From Cladopsammia gracilis (lineage: Eukaryota > Cnidaria > Anthozoa > Scleractinia > Dendrophylliidae): 64,000 nucleotides of DNA. Shown piece after piece: positions 1 to 9,895 of this stretch (within the stretch, counting starts at the first letter, position 1; every line of letters starts with the position of its first letter). The notes under the pieces were generated by a model. That model saw nothing but the letters and a program-made list of their open reading frames with translations. It had not been told where the DNA came from and made no database searches. The stretch spans positions 3,506,501 through 3,570,500 of the forward strand of contig JAJGOT010000003.1 of the NCBI GenBank assembly GCA_022457155.1, read 5' to 3'. A program made the position numbers and the translations under genes.

Positions 1-283
1 TGCCAGTTAAGCTTAATACTTTCCTTCATCCTTCATTCTTTTACTTTAAAATCTTGACTTTTGATACCAACCTCCTTCCTTGAAATTTGTTCGGGGAAGA
101 TGTCTGGAACTGCACATTTCAAGTTCTTAGAAATCATCCCATCATCATACAAAATAATGTCTTTTTCAAAACAGTGAAACTGCAAAAAAATTATAATAAT
201 TATTTGAAGCTTATTTCATATTTTTTTACTTAGTTAATTCAAGCTCATGTTTGTATTATTTTTGTGTTTATTCTTTGTATCAG
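1..283 (+). other. Intron of the SVOP-like gene
   Basis: AT-rich sequence ending in a pyrimidine-rich tract and CAG before the first visible exon. No other feature is recognised. Confidence 0.6.
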
Positions 284-379
284 AGATCTTATCATCCTCT
301 ACTAATAACTGTGGCTGCAAACTCCTCACGGTTGGAGACTATGTTGCCCTTCTGTGGACCACATTTGCTGAATTTCCTG
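284..379 (+). CDS. SVOP-like exon 1 of 6 visible
   Basis: Acceptor TTTGTATCAG precedes it and donor GTAATT follows. It begins with two bases completing an upstream codon and ends with the first base of a glycine codon. It encodes a Cys-Gly-Cys-containing loop and the start of a membrane helix ([13 protein letters not shown]). The donor lies only 4 bases before a TTAA-flanked mobile element. Confidence 0.85.
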
Positions 380-3300
380 GTAATTAAAGCCTGGATACAC
401 TGTGCAACTTTTCTTGCAATATTGCACGCAACAGTTGCAGAAGTAGAATTGAGTTTTTTTTTTGCGACATTGTGCGCAACAAATTGCATTGTGTAATACC
501 CCAAAATTTTCTGGTTGTAATTAAAGCCTGGGACACATGGTGCAACTTTTCTTTTAACATTGCGCGCAACGGTTGCAGAAGTAGAATCAAGTTCTACTTT
601 TGTGACGTTGCGTGCAACAAATTGCATCGTGTGACACCCCCAAAAACTCATGTTGCGTGCAACATTGCAAGAAAATTGCACCGTGTTTCCGGGCCTTAAG
701 TTTTCATGGTCATCTCACACAATAAAAATTATAAATTCATCAATTTGCATTTACTCCTGTTCTCCTTAAATTCTATATAAAACTTTAACAGGGGCATTGC
801 ATAATTTGTTACTTAATGTTTGCAGGAATATTATTGACAATGTTTTGTATGGAGAGGTTTGGGAGGAAGAGAACTTTAGCTGGAGAGTACTTGTTAGTAG
901 CTGCGAGTTTGTCATTGATGTTCCTTTGTACTCATAGGTAAGCGATTGGTGGTATTCTTTTATTAATACAATTAAACCTCACTAAGCAGTTACCTCTGTG
1001 ATACCATATTTCTTTTTCTCAGTCACTGGAATCCACCTCTCATCCTGGGCGGAGGGGGGTGGGGGTACTCTCATATATAAGCTACACTGTATATGGGTAT
1101 GTGCCGCTGTGAAGGGTGTGGTCTTCAAGCAGTTAATTCTGGGATAGGGTATAGAAATCAGAGAGTTTTGGTCAAGAATAGGGTATAATTTGCCGGGAAA
1201 CTTATCAATTAATTATTAGAATTAAGTCTAGAATAGGAATTCAAACTCAGAAGAGAAAGAGCCTTCCTTAAATGGAAATGAAATCATTGTGGCACATTGT
1301 TGACAGATGGTTTCTCATTAAAAACACTAATAATGATACAGTTCTAAAAGAAGCAAGTCTGGTATAGGGTAGGGATAGTATAGGGTTGCAAGATCAGCTG
1401 AACATGGTCTGGTACAGGGTAAGGGTTTTAGAGTCCCAGTGGCACACCCCACACAAAAATATACAGATCATCCCCCCCCCCCCCCACCCCCATACCTCTC
1501 ATATCAATCTTGAGCAGAGGCATGGCGGTGTAGCTGTTAGCATTTTGGAGTTTAGATCTGAAGGTCAGAGGTATGAAGCGTAGTCTCTGCTGTTATGTTG
1601 TTCTCTTTGATGTGAAACTTTGTTCCACATTGTCTCTCTCCACCGAGGTGTATCAATGGCTACTCATCATCATCTTGTGGCCTTGGACAGGAGTCCTAGC
1701 ACAACTTCTTTCCAGTAGTCACTGTCCTCTATAGGGTTCGTCAGGTCGGCAATCTCTAGCCCAGCACTGGCAATATTCTGCCGAGTTACCTTGCAATGGA
1801 ATAGCATGCCATCCAGGAGGAGGGGGGAGGGGGGATTAGTAGCAATACTACTAGTTGCTTCATGCTACAGAAACTGGGTAAAGTTCTTGGTGAGTGGGCG
1901 ACCTGTGGCGTATTTGTGTGTGACTTCAGGGGCGGATCCAGGAATTTCTAAAAGGGGGGGTCCCGGTTGCGTGTCTCCCGGAATATGTTTCCGATTTTAC
2001 CCTCTAAAACGCCATTTCCAGCATCCCTGAGAGTTGAAAAGCGTTTGTTAAGTCAAAAACTTGACAATGAGTGAATTGGTGGAAGTGAAACAACATACGT
2101 ATAAAACAATTTTATTCTATTATTTTTATGAACCACATGGGAGACACAGGCCTGATGGGGGGGGGGGGGGGGGTCCAGACCCCCCGACCCTCCCCCAGGA
2201 TCCGCCACTGTGACTTAACCTTCCTTTTCATGTAGTGATAAGTGATTTTGAAGCTGATCTCTGTGCGGCAATCACTTGATAAAACAGGTGCTGTTCTTAC
2301 TAACGTTTGGTATCTAATATTCTGACTTTTCTTTTTACAGGAATCTGATGTTGTTTTTTATCTTCTTGGTGCGCGCGTTTGCTATAGGTGCATTCCAGGG
2401 TAACTTTGTATATGCTCCGGAGGTGAGCACTACTTTGCCAGTCTTCTATAATAAAAATAATAATAATCTTTAATAATAATAATCTTTATAAATAATCTTA
2501 ATAATATTTTCTAGTCTGTGAACAGGCTCACTTTAATTTATAATTATCTCACGTGGGAGTTGAATTACTACAAGAACAACCCAAGAGAATTGAGGAATGT
2601 GATTACCATCCTTATCCTGCCTCAATCCCAGCACAAGCTGGGATGGTGACCAAAATCGTGAGAGTGCTTACAGCCTCACAGTTTTCATTGACTTTTGGAA
2701 TTAACCCTATATCCATGTCAGGATAAAAAAAATAAAAATATATAAATCACTTTATTTTAAGTGTCAAAGTGTTTAGCACTGTAGTGCTAATTGGGGACTG
2801 AAATAAATATCTAAAGTAAACTAAACATTGTTAAGAATCCCATCTGGTAGGAGACAGACCAGTTGGTTGTTTACATAGTGAGGTCAACAATTCGAACAAG
2901 AAACTTCCACTTAATCAGGAAGGTTTGTTGTTACTTTTAGTCTGTAGATGAAATTCCAAAGTGTTGTAATTCAGCTGAAACTAATGATCACTACTTTTCT
3001 GTTGTACTGTTAGTTTTTCGAAAGCTAGCACAAAATATTTTGTGGGACTTTTTTTATTTTAAATCTTAGAACAGTTCTATTTAGAACCTTTACCAACGGC
3101 CACCTCCCCATAACGGCCATCTCTCCACAACACAACCATGTTTACTTGTTCCGACTTCTCATTCTCTCACTAAAATCCTCTAATTAATAATCTTCCCATA
3201 ACGGCCACCTCTCTACAACACAGCCATGTTTTCTTGTCTTGACTTCTCATTCACTAACTCAAATCCTCTAATTGATAACCTCCCCATAACGGCCACCTCT

Positions 3301-5377
3301 CCACAACAGCCATGTTTTCTTGTCCCGAATTTTCATTCACTAACTCAAATCCTCTAATTGATAACCTCCCCATAACGGCCACCTCTCTACAACAGCCATG
3401 TTTTCTTGTCCTGACTTCTCATTCACTCACTGAAATCCTCTAATTAATAATCTTCCCATAACGGCCACCTCTCTACAACGGCCAGAAAGGTCTGCCCGAT
3501 GGTGACTGTTGTAGAGAGGTTCGATTGTATTTAAAATATCATGTCTTGTTGTTTTGTAGGTGTATCCCACAATTGTTCGATCACTTGGTCTCGGCACCGC
3601 CAGTGGTGTTGCTCGAGTAGGAGCCATGTTAACGCCATACATAGCTCAGGTGAGGAACATCACATAACCTTTTTTTACCTTTTTTTGAGGTCTGTTTTTA
3701 GTTCAACATATATTGCTCCGATCAATCAGGGCAAACATTGCTCCATGTTACCCAATACGTTTTGTACCCGTACGTTTTCCTGTGTTGTGCACCGGTTTCC
3801 TGCTTTCCCGTGCTTGATACCGGTTCATGTTTTTCCTCCACTTAACACCAGTTGTACATTCCGCATTTGTCACGGGTTGCATGTTTCCCGCGCTGCTTGT
3901 TTCCCGCGCTGCATGTTTCCCGCGCTGCTTGTTTCCCGCGCTGCATTTTTCCCGCGCTGCATGTTTCCCGCGCTTTGTAACGGTTGCATTTTCTGATTGG
4001 CAAAATTTGATGAATTTGTTTTTGCTTTTTAATTTCTTATCTATTCAGATTTTTTGAAGAGACAGAATTAAAATAACTCACTTGGTTTTTATAAACTGTA
4101 TGTGTAACTGTAGTTAATTAAGTTAGATACACGGCATTCATGGAAAACAGGTATAGTTTAGTGTAATTTTGAGTAGTATTTTTAAGAGACTCTTAGATAT
4201 GTATTTATTATTATTAAATATTGTTATGTAGTTATACTTTATATGTAACAAAAAAACCTGATGAATTTTTTACCGTGTTAAAATAAAGATTTGAGATTTG
4301 AGATGTGATTAAATAGTGCCCGTTTCCTCTTTATTCCTGTAGGTATTGGTCAGGGTTTCATTTCATTTCACTATTGGTGTTTATATAGCAGTAAGTCTGA
4401 TGGCTTTTGTCGCAACACTTCTTCTTCCTTACGAAACCAAAGGACGTCCCATGCAGGTCAGTATCACAAACATTTGTTGGTTTCCAGTTCAAGTTAAGTG
4501 TTTCTTAAGTTAGAGCTTGAGATTTTCAACAAGCACTTCTGAAAATTGGAGTTAATATCTGATAACTGAGAAAGTGTTTTACTGGAACATAGGCTGTCAG
4601 TCACTAGCAATATTTTTGCGCCGTCGCACAAGTCTTAGTACTTTCCTGTGGTACTGTTTATTATGCTTTACAAGGTGGTTCGAGTTGTAACTTTTGCGTC
4701 TGTGGATGAGATCCAAATAAAAGCTATCGAGTATCCCTTTTTGTGTTACTATTTATTGTGCTGTACAAGGTGGTTGTATCTTTTGATTCTAGATTAAATT
4801 CCGGTTCAAATAACAACAATTAATTTTGGGTCAATAAGGAAACTCACAGCTTGTCTTTTCCACCCGTTGGTGTTCTGAGAAATATGCCATTTTTTAAAAA
4901 GTTAAATCTTTGTTCATGTTTCACTTGAAAGGTAAGGCACTGGCCAGCCTGTTTTGAAAATTGTGTGTAACTTATTTTTAAAAATGTAAGCCCGAAATGG
5001 AATATGACTGCGTTCGGTCTGTTGCTGCGATTCACTTGAAAAGTGCGGGACCCAAACGACGTTAAGCAACTCAGTTTTTATATTTTTATATTGGTGGTAA
5101 TCAGGATATTTAAAATAAACAACGAAGCATGTACGACTTGTAAAATCCGAAAGGTATCGTCGTTTTGACAATGCCCCACCCCGCGCTGACCTGTTTTAGC
5201 AAATGCCCCACCCTTGGGAAGGAAAAGTTATAAAATGCCCGACAAATGAGCGGGCTTGGAATTGACATAGCCATTAAGCGTATAGTTTATAGTTTATGTT
5301 GCTTCAGTGACTGACAAGAACCTGACAAAGTGTTATAATTTTGTCTTTCTTTAATTCTCTTTTTACAGGAAACGTGA
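284..5377 (+). CDS. SVOP/SV2-related major facilitator transporter, C-terminal half (6 exons)
   Basis: Six exons (284-379, 826-937, 2341-2422, 3560-3649, 4343-4456, 5369-5377) join in phase to about 166 codons ending in TGA. Every intron is GT..AG. Seen: the start of the visible part reads [15 protein letters not shown]; then ERFGRKRT, a typical MFS loop motif; a hydrophobic span; [17 protein letters not shown] followed by [13 protein letters not shown]; a last hydrophobic span; and [12 protein letters not shown] at the C-terminus, the PETKG-type signature of sugar-transporter-like MFS proteins. Order and spacing match synaptic vesicle 2-related protein (SVOP/SVOPL), multi-pass membrane transporters of vesicles or the plasma membrane whose substrates are poorly defined. 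The visible part would cover about the last five transmembrane helices. The N-terminal half lies upstream of the window. The sequence cannot separate SVOP from SVOPL or another SV2-like paralogue, so no symbol is given. No break is seen in the visible exons. Confidence 0.9.
388..695. mobile_element. TTAA-flanked palindromic element (MITE), probably nested or doubled
   Basis: Left end AGCCTGGATACACTGTGCAA and the reverse complement of the right end GGCCCGGAAACACGGTGCAA are imperfect inverted repeats, both continuing into TTTTCTTGCAA. TTAA flanks both sides (384-387, 696-699), as in piggyBac-type insertion. A third TTAA at 521-524 is followed by a second copy of the left end in direct orientation, so 525-695 alone could be a complete shorter element. 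No coding capacity. The open frames on both strands here are by-products of the repeat. It lies in the intron immediately after the exon ending at 379. Confidence 0.7.
826..937 (+). CDS. SVOP-like exon 2 of 6 visible
   Basis: Acceptor TTGCAG, donor GTAAGC. It reads [20 protein letters not shown] then [16 protein letters not shown], so it holds the conserved cytoplasmic RFGRK loop between two helices. It ends with AG of an arginine codon completed by the next exon. Confidence 0.9.
1054..1491. mobile_element. GGGGTACTC-family inverted-repeat element
   Basis: The G-rich left end (GGGGTGGGGGTACTC) and the C-rich right end face inward as inverted repeats. Inside them, GTATGTGCCGCTGTGAAG on the left matches the reverse complement of the right-hand region, which reads GTGTGCCACTGGGACTC. 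The interior is rich in TAGGGTA motifs. Related sequence occurs at 13111-13425, 13845-13895 and 22856-22931. No transposase frame is visible. Confidence 0.55.
1515..1905 (+). mobile_element. tRNA-derived SINE
   Basis: The head carries an A-box-like TGTAGCTGTTAGCATTTTGG (1528-1547) and a weak B-box-like GGTATGAAGCG (1570-1580) at tRNA-like spacing. The body contains CACCGAGGTGTATCAATGG, and the 3' part TTGCTTCATGCTACAGAAAC. Both body segments resemble SINE sequences I recall from invertebrate genomes. It lies in sense orientation in an intron of the SVOP-like gene. Exact ends and target-site duplication were not resolved. Confidence 0.55.
1927..2210. mobile_element. Short DNA-transposon relic (MITE), CAGNGGCGGATCC ends
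   Basis: Terminal inverted repeats CAGGGGCGGATCCAGG (left) and CCAGGATCCGCCACTG (right) differ at one base over the outer 13. They are flanked by TGACTT direct repeats (1921-1926 and 2211-2216), giving a 284-bp element. It contains a long G run near 2158-2174. No coding capacity; sits in an intron. Confidence 0.8.
2341..2422 (+). CDS. SVOP-like exon 3 of 6 visible
   Basis: Acceptor TTTTTACAG, donor GTGAGC. It encodes [20 protein letters not shown] then NFVYAPE, a membrane helix with the conserved R-A-F and the start of the YAPEVYPT motif. It ends in phase 0. Confidence 0.9.
2440..2510. repeat. AAT/ATA microsatellite-like tract
   Basis: Runs of AATAATAATAAT interleaved with ATCTTTA/ATCTTAA blocks in the intron after 2422. 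The rest of the intron up to about 2930 shows nothing recognisable. Confidence 0.7.
2934..3012 (+). repeat. Dispersed 'TCTGTGGATGAAAT' repeat, copy 1
   Basis: Contains ACTTTTAGTCTGTAGATGAA, then CCAAAGTGT, AGCTGAAACTAATGA and a TGTACTGTTA box. The same ordered boxes occur at 4616-4800 and 9255-9430, and in diverged form at the left edge of the 93-bp satellite. Confidence 0.45.
3092..3525. repeat. Tandem repeat, about 87-bp unit, 4-5 copies, with an inverted end
   Basis: Copies of CCCATAACGGCCACCTCTC start near 3107, 3195, 3283, 3368 and 3455 (spacing 85-88). Each is followed by CAGCCATGTTTTCTTGTC and a TCATTCACT box. At 3508-3519 GTTGTAGAGAGG is the reverse complement of the CCTCTCTACAAC box, so the array ends in a short inverted match, as in some transposon-end-derived repeats. 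Confidence 0.8.
3560..3649 (+). CDS. SVOP-like exon 4 of 6 visible
   Basis: Acceptor GTTTTGTAG, donor GTGAGG; exactly 30 codons, phase 0 at both ends. It encodes [20 protein letters not shown] then [10 protein letters not shown], the most diagnostic segment of the SVOP family. Confidence 0.95.
3879..3974. repeat. 16-bp minisatellite, 6 copies
   Basis: Six exact-length units of GCATGTTTCCCGCGCT or GCTTGTTTCCCGCGCT, alternating at first, plus one GCATTTTT variant. It is GC-richer than the surroundings and lies in the intron between 3649 and 4343. The open frame across it (Cys-Met-Phe-Pro-Ala repeats) reflects repetition, not coding. Confidence 0.9.
4060..4302 (+). mobile_element. Probable 3' end of a non-LTR retrotransposon
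   Basis: AT-rich sequence ends in ACCGTGTTAAAATAAAG followed by a short tandem tail of ATTTGAG units (about 4286-4302). A polyadenylation-like hexamer plus a short tandem tail is typical of L2/CR1-type LINE 3' ends. No reverse-transcriptase frame is present, so this would be a severely 5'-truncated copy. Confidence 0.35.
4343..4456 (+). CDS. SVOP-like exon 5 of 6 visible
   Basis: Acceptor TTCCTGTAG, donor GTCAGT; 38 codons, phase 0 at both ends. It encodes the last membrane helix ([19 protein letters not shown]) and the YETKGRPMQ signature. Confidence 0.92.
4616..4800 (+). repeat. Dispersed 'TCTGTGGATGAAAT' repeat, copy 2 (two subunits)
   Basis: Contains CCTGTGGTACTGTTTATTAT, TACAAGGTGGTT (twice), CTTTTGCGTCTGTGGATGAG and AAATAAAAGCTATCGAG. 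The box order matches the copies at 2934 and 9255. Two partial units lie in tandem. Confidence 0.5.
4801..5368 (+). other. Intron remainder
   Basis: Two boxes with TTTCACTTGAAA / TTCACTTGAAAAG near 4918 and 5029, and three AATGCCCCACC or AATGCCC boxes at 5170-5240. Otherwise nothing recognised. The minus-strand open frames here lack splice or family support. Confidence 0.5.
5369..5377 (+). CDS. SVOP-like terminal coding exon (E-T-stop)
   Basis: Acceptor TCTTTTTACAG is followed by GAA ACG TGA. Together with the previous exon it gives GRPMQET-stop, shorter than vertebrate SVOP, which continues past this point with a polar tail. No strong polyadenylation signal lies close by; AATAAA hexamers occur at 6368 and 6659. 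Confidence 0.75.
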   Translation, partial: ET

Positions 5378-6730
5378 TCAGTTATTTCTGGAGAGACGTT
5401 TGTAGTTTTATTTTAAGTGCATTGGCGATATAAGTAGATTAGTCTTTCAATGGTCTTTACAAGGCTGCGATAAACGGAGATTTATATTTATTAGAGCTTC
5501 CTGCATAGGTTGGGTATTTTCTCGAGATGGTACGAATTCTTTATTGACAGAAATTTTCAATTATATTTTAGAATAGTGTGAGAAATCAAGGTATATTTTG
5601 ATTGCCATGTTTTACTATGTAGGCATTTTCATGTCGCAAAATAATCTGGATTGTGTGCAACTGCGTTTACGTTGCATTTGCGGGTAAATTATTTCTATTC
5701 CTTTTTTATGCAACCTTTTTGGGACCTTAGCTTGTTCGAATCTTTTATGACAAACTTTTGGAAACCCCTTTTTGTGGCCTTTTTACAATCCTTTTCGAAC
5801 CTCTTGGTCGATTCTCTCGGAAGTCGATTCGCCCGGAATGAAAGTCGATTCACCCGGAATTAATACAGATTCGGCCAGTCCGTTACTTTTCTTAACAAAC
5901 ACACTAAGTGCTTCCTATCTTAGCTGTTTGACGAGTTCATTACTATATGAAGGACTATGTATGCAAGCAAAGGAATTTAAGATTAAAATTTAAGATTAAA
6001 ATCTTATCGAGATGTTACGTTTTGTCGTCATGTTACGCATTTAGCGTTTACTGGTGTCAAATTCACTACTCGGGCGAATCGACCGACTACTATTGTACTA
6101 CCGCCAAGAGAAAGGCGATTGTACACATAACTTTATTGTTAGCCTGCGTAGCAGTAGCCTTCAACGCAGGAGTCCTTAGGGTTTTTCACGCGCTTTCCCC
6201 CGGCGCGACCCCGGCGTAATTACGTAGACGTAAACTTTGTTTTTCTCTAGTCTTCCTTGTGTTCTGTCTGTATATGTATTACATACGTGTAACCACTGCC
6301 CGCCTCGACTAGCTAATCTGCTAACTGCGGGCAGTGGATATTGCTTTATGTAAAATTTGTGATTATTAATAAACAGTTGAAACAGTTGAATAAACAGTTG
6401 AAACAGTTTGGCGCAGGACATGGTGCGATTCACGGTCGCGCGTTGAAGCGTTGAAGCGCTTGCGCGCGACTCGAGGTCTCGCAATTTCACCAGGCTGGTG
6501 CAATACCGCGTGGTAAAATATATATATTTCTGTATTTATTGCTATATTTATTGGGATAGGGGAGAAGGAGTTAATTAGATTTATTAGTAATGGTGTATTT
6601 GAATAGTTTTAAAAATTCTCCTTATGGTGCAATTGTATTTTGCAAAAAGAATGTGATAAATAAAAGAGGGTTGAATAACTTTAAAAGTTGTTTTTGTCCC
6701 TTCAACCACTTTTCTTAGAGGTGAGAATAT
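5378..6730 (+). other. 3' UTR / intergenic region of the SVOP-like gene
   Basis: The first part is presumably 3' UTR. It holds a two-copy 21-bp repeat (AAGTCGATTCRCCCGGAAT) at about 5820-5862, a hairpin at 6293-6337, and short AACAGTTGA repeats at 6371-6408 overlapping an AATAAA at 6368. A GC-rich patch lies at 6410-6480 (GCGCGCGACTCGAGG). No convincing exon is seen. Confidence 0.5.
6293..6337. repeat. 45-bp hairpin, related to 11314-11348
   Basis: Perfect 11-bp arms CCACTGCCCGC and GCGGGCAGTGG enclose a loop containing CTCGACTAGC. The hairpin at 11314 has the same core (GCCCGCCTCGA..TAGC..GCGGGC) but a different stem base that is again paired. Confidence 0.7.
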
Positions 6731-7971
6731 AGCCTGCCGCACACTTGAGAAAAGTGCTGAGCAAAATTCCTCGCGAGGCAGTTAGCTCAGCCGTTTCCTC
6801 AAGTGTGCGTTAAAGTTTTTGTGAGTTTTTCGCCTCGCGAGGTCGTGAGGCCAATATCTGTCGTGTTTGATATTTTTTGCCTCGTGAGACAAATTCCTCA
6901 TCGTGTTGCGGGCGCCGCGAGAATCTGGCTGAGCCAAATTAATCGATTAGCCAATAAAATTGCATGGCGAGCTCACGTGATTTCAAGCTCGACATTCAAG
7001 ATGGCGGACGACGAGATAGATTATAATTTTTTTTGTTAGGGACAAATGCATAGATATAAGACTCCAAGACCATAGCCCCAGTCATACAAAGGGTAAGACA
7101 CAAAACCAAAGCCCACTAGACTGCGCTCTATTTTGAAAACAGAATCACAGCACCAGCGAACGATGGAGATGAGGAAACAGAGCTCAGACAGACAATAAGA
7201 TCAATGAAACGGAGAGCTATATATATAATGCATTTAACCAAAAAGGGAGAAGAATGGGACGCAAGCGCAACTACAGGCCCCCAAGTGAAGGAGAAATGTA
7301 AAAACGCAAGAAGATGAATTGAAAAAGGATTTTTTTTTTAAAAAAAAAAAGCCATAAGCATTTTGATTAAAAACAAACAAACCAAAACAAAAACAAACTA
7401 TACTTCTTGATCATTGATAATTTGCAATTCACGGCACTTTAGTGAGCTCACTAAAAACTTATTAATAAACAACATAGATTGATATGAAAATATATTTATC
7501 TGCTTAGTAGGTCTGTCATTCTCGTCAGGGGCACAGTGACAGACCCGGTAGAGAGAGATTAATTCGAACAAAACATTCCTCCCGAAATAATAAAAATGCC
7601 CACGAGAGAGACAGGAAAACTTCGATGGGGGGGGGGGGGGGGGGGAATTGACGACTTAATTTATATATCATATTAGATTAATTTATCTCGTCGTTCACCA
7701 TCTTGAATGTCGAGCTTGAAATCAGGTGAGCTCGCCATGCAATTTTATTGGCTAATCGATTAATTTGGCTCAGCCAGATTCTCGCGGCGCCCGCACACGA
7801 TGAGGAATTTGTCTCACGAGGCAAAAAAACATCAAACACGACAGAAACTGGCCTCACGACCTCGCGAGGCGAAAAATTCACAAAAACGCCAGCGCACACT
7901 TGAGGAAACAGCTAAGCTAACTACCTCGCGAGGAATTTTGCTCAGCACTGTCCTCAAGTGTGCGGCAGGCT
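6731..7971. mobile_element. Foldback transposable element with about 300-bp inverted arms
   Basis: The left arm (6731 to about 7025) starts AGCCTGCCGCACACTTGAG. The right arm (about 7678-7971) is its near-complete reverse complement and ends GTGTGCGGCAGGCT. The arms share TCCTCGCGAGG, GCCTCGCGAGGTCGTGAGGC and CTCGACATTCAAGATGG blocks. TAT lies immediately outside both ends (6728-6730, 7972-7974), suggesting a short target duplication. The roughly 650-bp interior has no recognisable transposase, an A-rich patch near 7330 and a G run at 7627-7646. Open frames in both arms translate to the same peptide because the arms are copies. Confidence 0.85.
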
Positions 7972-8646
7972 TATGACAATTTTAAGTCAACAATTCTTGT
8001 ATCTCTACCTCTGCAATACTAACTCCTCCATAAGACGGACAGTTGAACGGTCACTTGGTTTTCGCCCGATTCTCAGACCGTCCGAGGTCGCGAAGAGACC
8101 TTTTTAATAATTCTATACGCAAACCTCTTTATTGATTAATTATATTGGTATTTATTACGGGAACCTTGGTTATGCCAAGATTGGTGGAGATAATGCACTA
8201 GTGATTGTTCAGAATCAACCTGTTTTCACAATGTTGAAAAGTTATCTTTCTCCAGCAGAAACGAATGTGAACGGAAATTGCAAAATCCCCCCCTCCCCCC
8301 GCTAATTTCTTCCGCTCTCCCCCAGCAATGTGAATCCCGCATCCCGCTCCTGTTTTCCCAGTTTCTACTCCATATTCCCTCCACTAATTCCACCTCAATC
8401 AAGCTTGTCGGTATTTCCTCGTTAATTTTTCCCATTCTTCGACCAATACAAAAAGTGTTCGTTGTCTTTTGTTGCCCCGTTTTCTAATTCCCCTAGGCAT
8501 ATCATCAAAACTTTGGAAGAGGAGCTATTGCACGTGCAAATGGTTTTAAATTTGCCACGAAATCAAAAAAGATTGATTTGAATTTTAAAATGAATATTCA
8601 TTTGATTTTTTCTTCCCGACACCTTTTACCTCGACGACGAAAGAAC
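7972..8646. other. Intergenic, nothing firmly recognised
   Basis: Contains ACCGTCCGAGGTCGCG near 8088 and a C-rich stretch 8287-8300. Open frames on both strands at 8226-8487 overlap each other and have no family or splice support. Confidence 0.4.
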
Positions 8647-8882
8647 ATGGCGAACGAAGGTGAACATAAATGCCGTTTTGTAGTAACTTTGAAGGAAAAA
8701 ACTCCAAGTGAGCGCCGCTTGTTCCAGTTGGAAACCACCCTTGACGTTAAGAATACAGCATGGCCTCAGAATACGCGAAACGAGTACTCAGAGCTTTGCC
8801 TCATCCGAGCTATGGTCATGGTTCCAAGCACGTGGATCAACGCTTTAGATGTATTTCGCTGGAGGCAACTTCTTTATAACAG
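8647..8882 (+). CDS. Possible first coding exon, unknown protein
   Basis: ATG in a good context (AAGAACATGG) opens 78 codons starting MANEGEHKCRFVVTLKEK, and the frame runs into a donor-like AACAG/GTAATT at 8882. The frame is also open upstream to 8578. I recognise no family. A second overlapping frame from ATG 8760 (MASEYAKRV) reads 39 codons, so the coding frame is uncertain. No following exon was identified before the repeat-rich DNA. It may be a genuine 5' exon with a long intron, or chance. Confidence 0.3.
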
Positions 8883-9046
8883 GTAATTGGTTGGTAAATT
8901 TTACGCTGTTAAATTTTTTCGATATTTGAGGGTTTAAATCTTGGAAAAGTAGGGTCAATTACAAAGTTTCAACTTGAGACAATAGAGAGCATTCATTTAC
9001 GCAGACTTGTTCACGAAGCTTCCAACATATACAAAAATAGGAGCGA

Positions 9047-9165
9047 TTTTAGAATGCCCGGCCACTAATTTACCATGATATCCCTAAACGTTTGGTAGAA
9101 CGAGGCTTATGACAACAAAAGAATACATTCAATGACATGCAAATAAGTGGCCGGATATTCTACAG
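9047..9165. mobile_element. 119-bp palindromic MITE
   Basis: Left end TTTTAGAATGCCCGGCCACT and the reverse complement of the right end CTGTAGAATATCCGGCCACT are inverted repeats of about 25 bp. The short centre has no coding capacity. Confidence 0.7.
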
Positions 9166-9254
9166 TTCAGCCGAAAATACAATTTAACAAAGATTTTTTT
9201 ATTTACGTCAGTGCAGTTGTTTCTTATTACTGTTTGTTATGCTGTGGATTCTGT

Positions 9255-9430
9255 GAAAGGTTGGCTCTAATTTTTTTAGTTTGGGGGTAAAATCCCAGAG
9301 TGTGATCATTCAAATGCCTCTAAGAAGCTACTGAGCAGTACTGTCCTGTGGTACTGTTTATTGGTTTGGGGGTGAAATCCTAGTGCGTTACTGTTCAAAT
9401 ATAAGCTCTTCAGCAGTTCCTTCTTATGTA
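9255..9430 (+). repeat. Dispersed 'TCTGTGGATGAAAT'-type repeat, copy 3 (two subunits)
   Basis: Two imperfect subunits share TTTGGGGGTRAAATCC and GT(T/G)CAAAT(A/G) boxes; the first also has CTACTGAGCAGTACT and CCTGTGGTACTGTTTATT. The latter box is identical to part of 4616-4800. Confidence 0.5.
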
Positions 9431-9709
9431 AAACAATTATGGTGCTCTTTGTCAAAATGGAATTTCGCAATTTTAATGCAGAATTTTAATTTTGGCCACT
9501 ATCGGCAGTAAAAAAGTTTAAGGTTAAGCTCAATGGTCCCATTTACGGGTTTCATACTCAGACCACCTTACTGAACCAGGAGCCTATTATGGACTCCTGA
9601 CATAACACAGTAAATAGCATCATAGGAAGGTAACCAATCAACAGCTTTCATTTTAATAGTCACACTATAGAAGTTCATCCACATCCATTAAAAATTGATT
9701 AACTCAATG

Positions 9710-9895
9710 TCCAACCCTGGGAATGAAAGGGGTAAGACCCCAGGGGTTAGGAGGGGGATACTCAGGTGCAATAGTGACGGGGAGGTGCGAAGACCTTTTA
9801 TGGGTTTGAAAGGGGAAAGCCCCCAGGGGTTGGGAGAGGGGTACTCAGGTGCAATAGTGACGGGGAGGTGCGAAGACCACTTTTGGGTTTGAAAT
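9710..9895. repeat. Two-copy tandem repeat, about 83 bp
   Basis: TACTCAGGTGCAATAGTGAC followed by GGGGAGGTGCGAAGACC occurs twice, about 83 bp apart, preceded each time by CCCCAGGGGTTRGGAG. The open frame crossing it (9695-9892) owes its internal repetition to this and is not supported as a gene. Confidence 0.8.

Noticed and set aside
3541..3996. 151-codon open frame overlapping SVOP-like exon 4
   Set aside because: It is in a different frame from the well-supported exon, crosses the donor and includes the 16-bp minisatellite.
6803..7899. Matching open frames in both foldback arms as a gene pair
   Set aside because: The frames are the same repeat read in opposite orientation; no family resemblance and no splice support.
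9695..9892. Gly/Arg-rich 65-codon frame
   Set aside because: Its internal repetition follows the 83-bp tandem repeat; no other evidence for coding.
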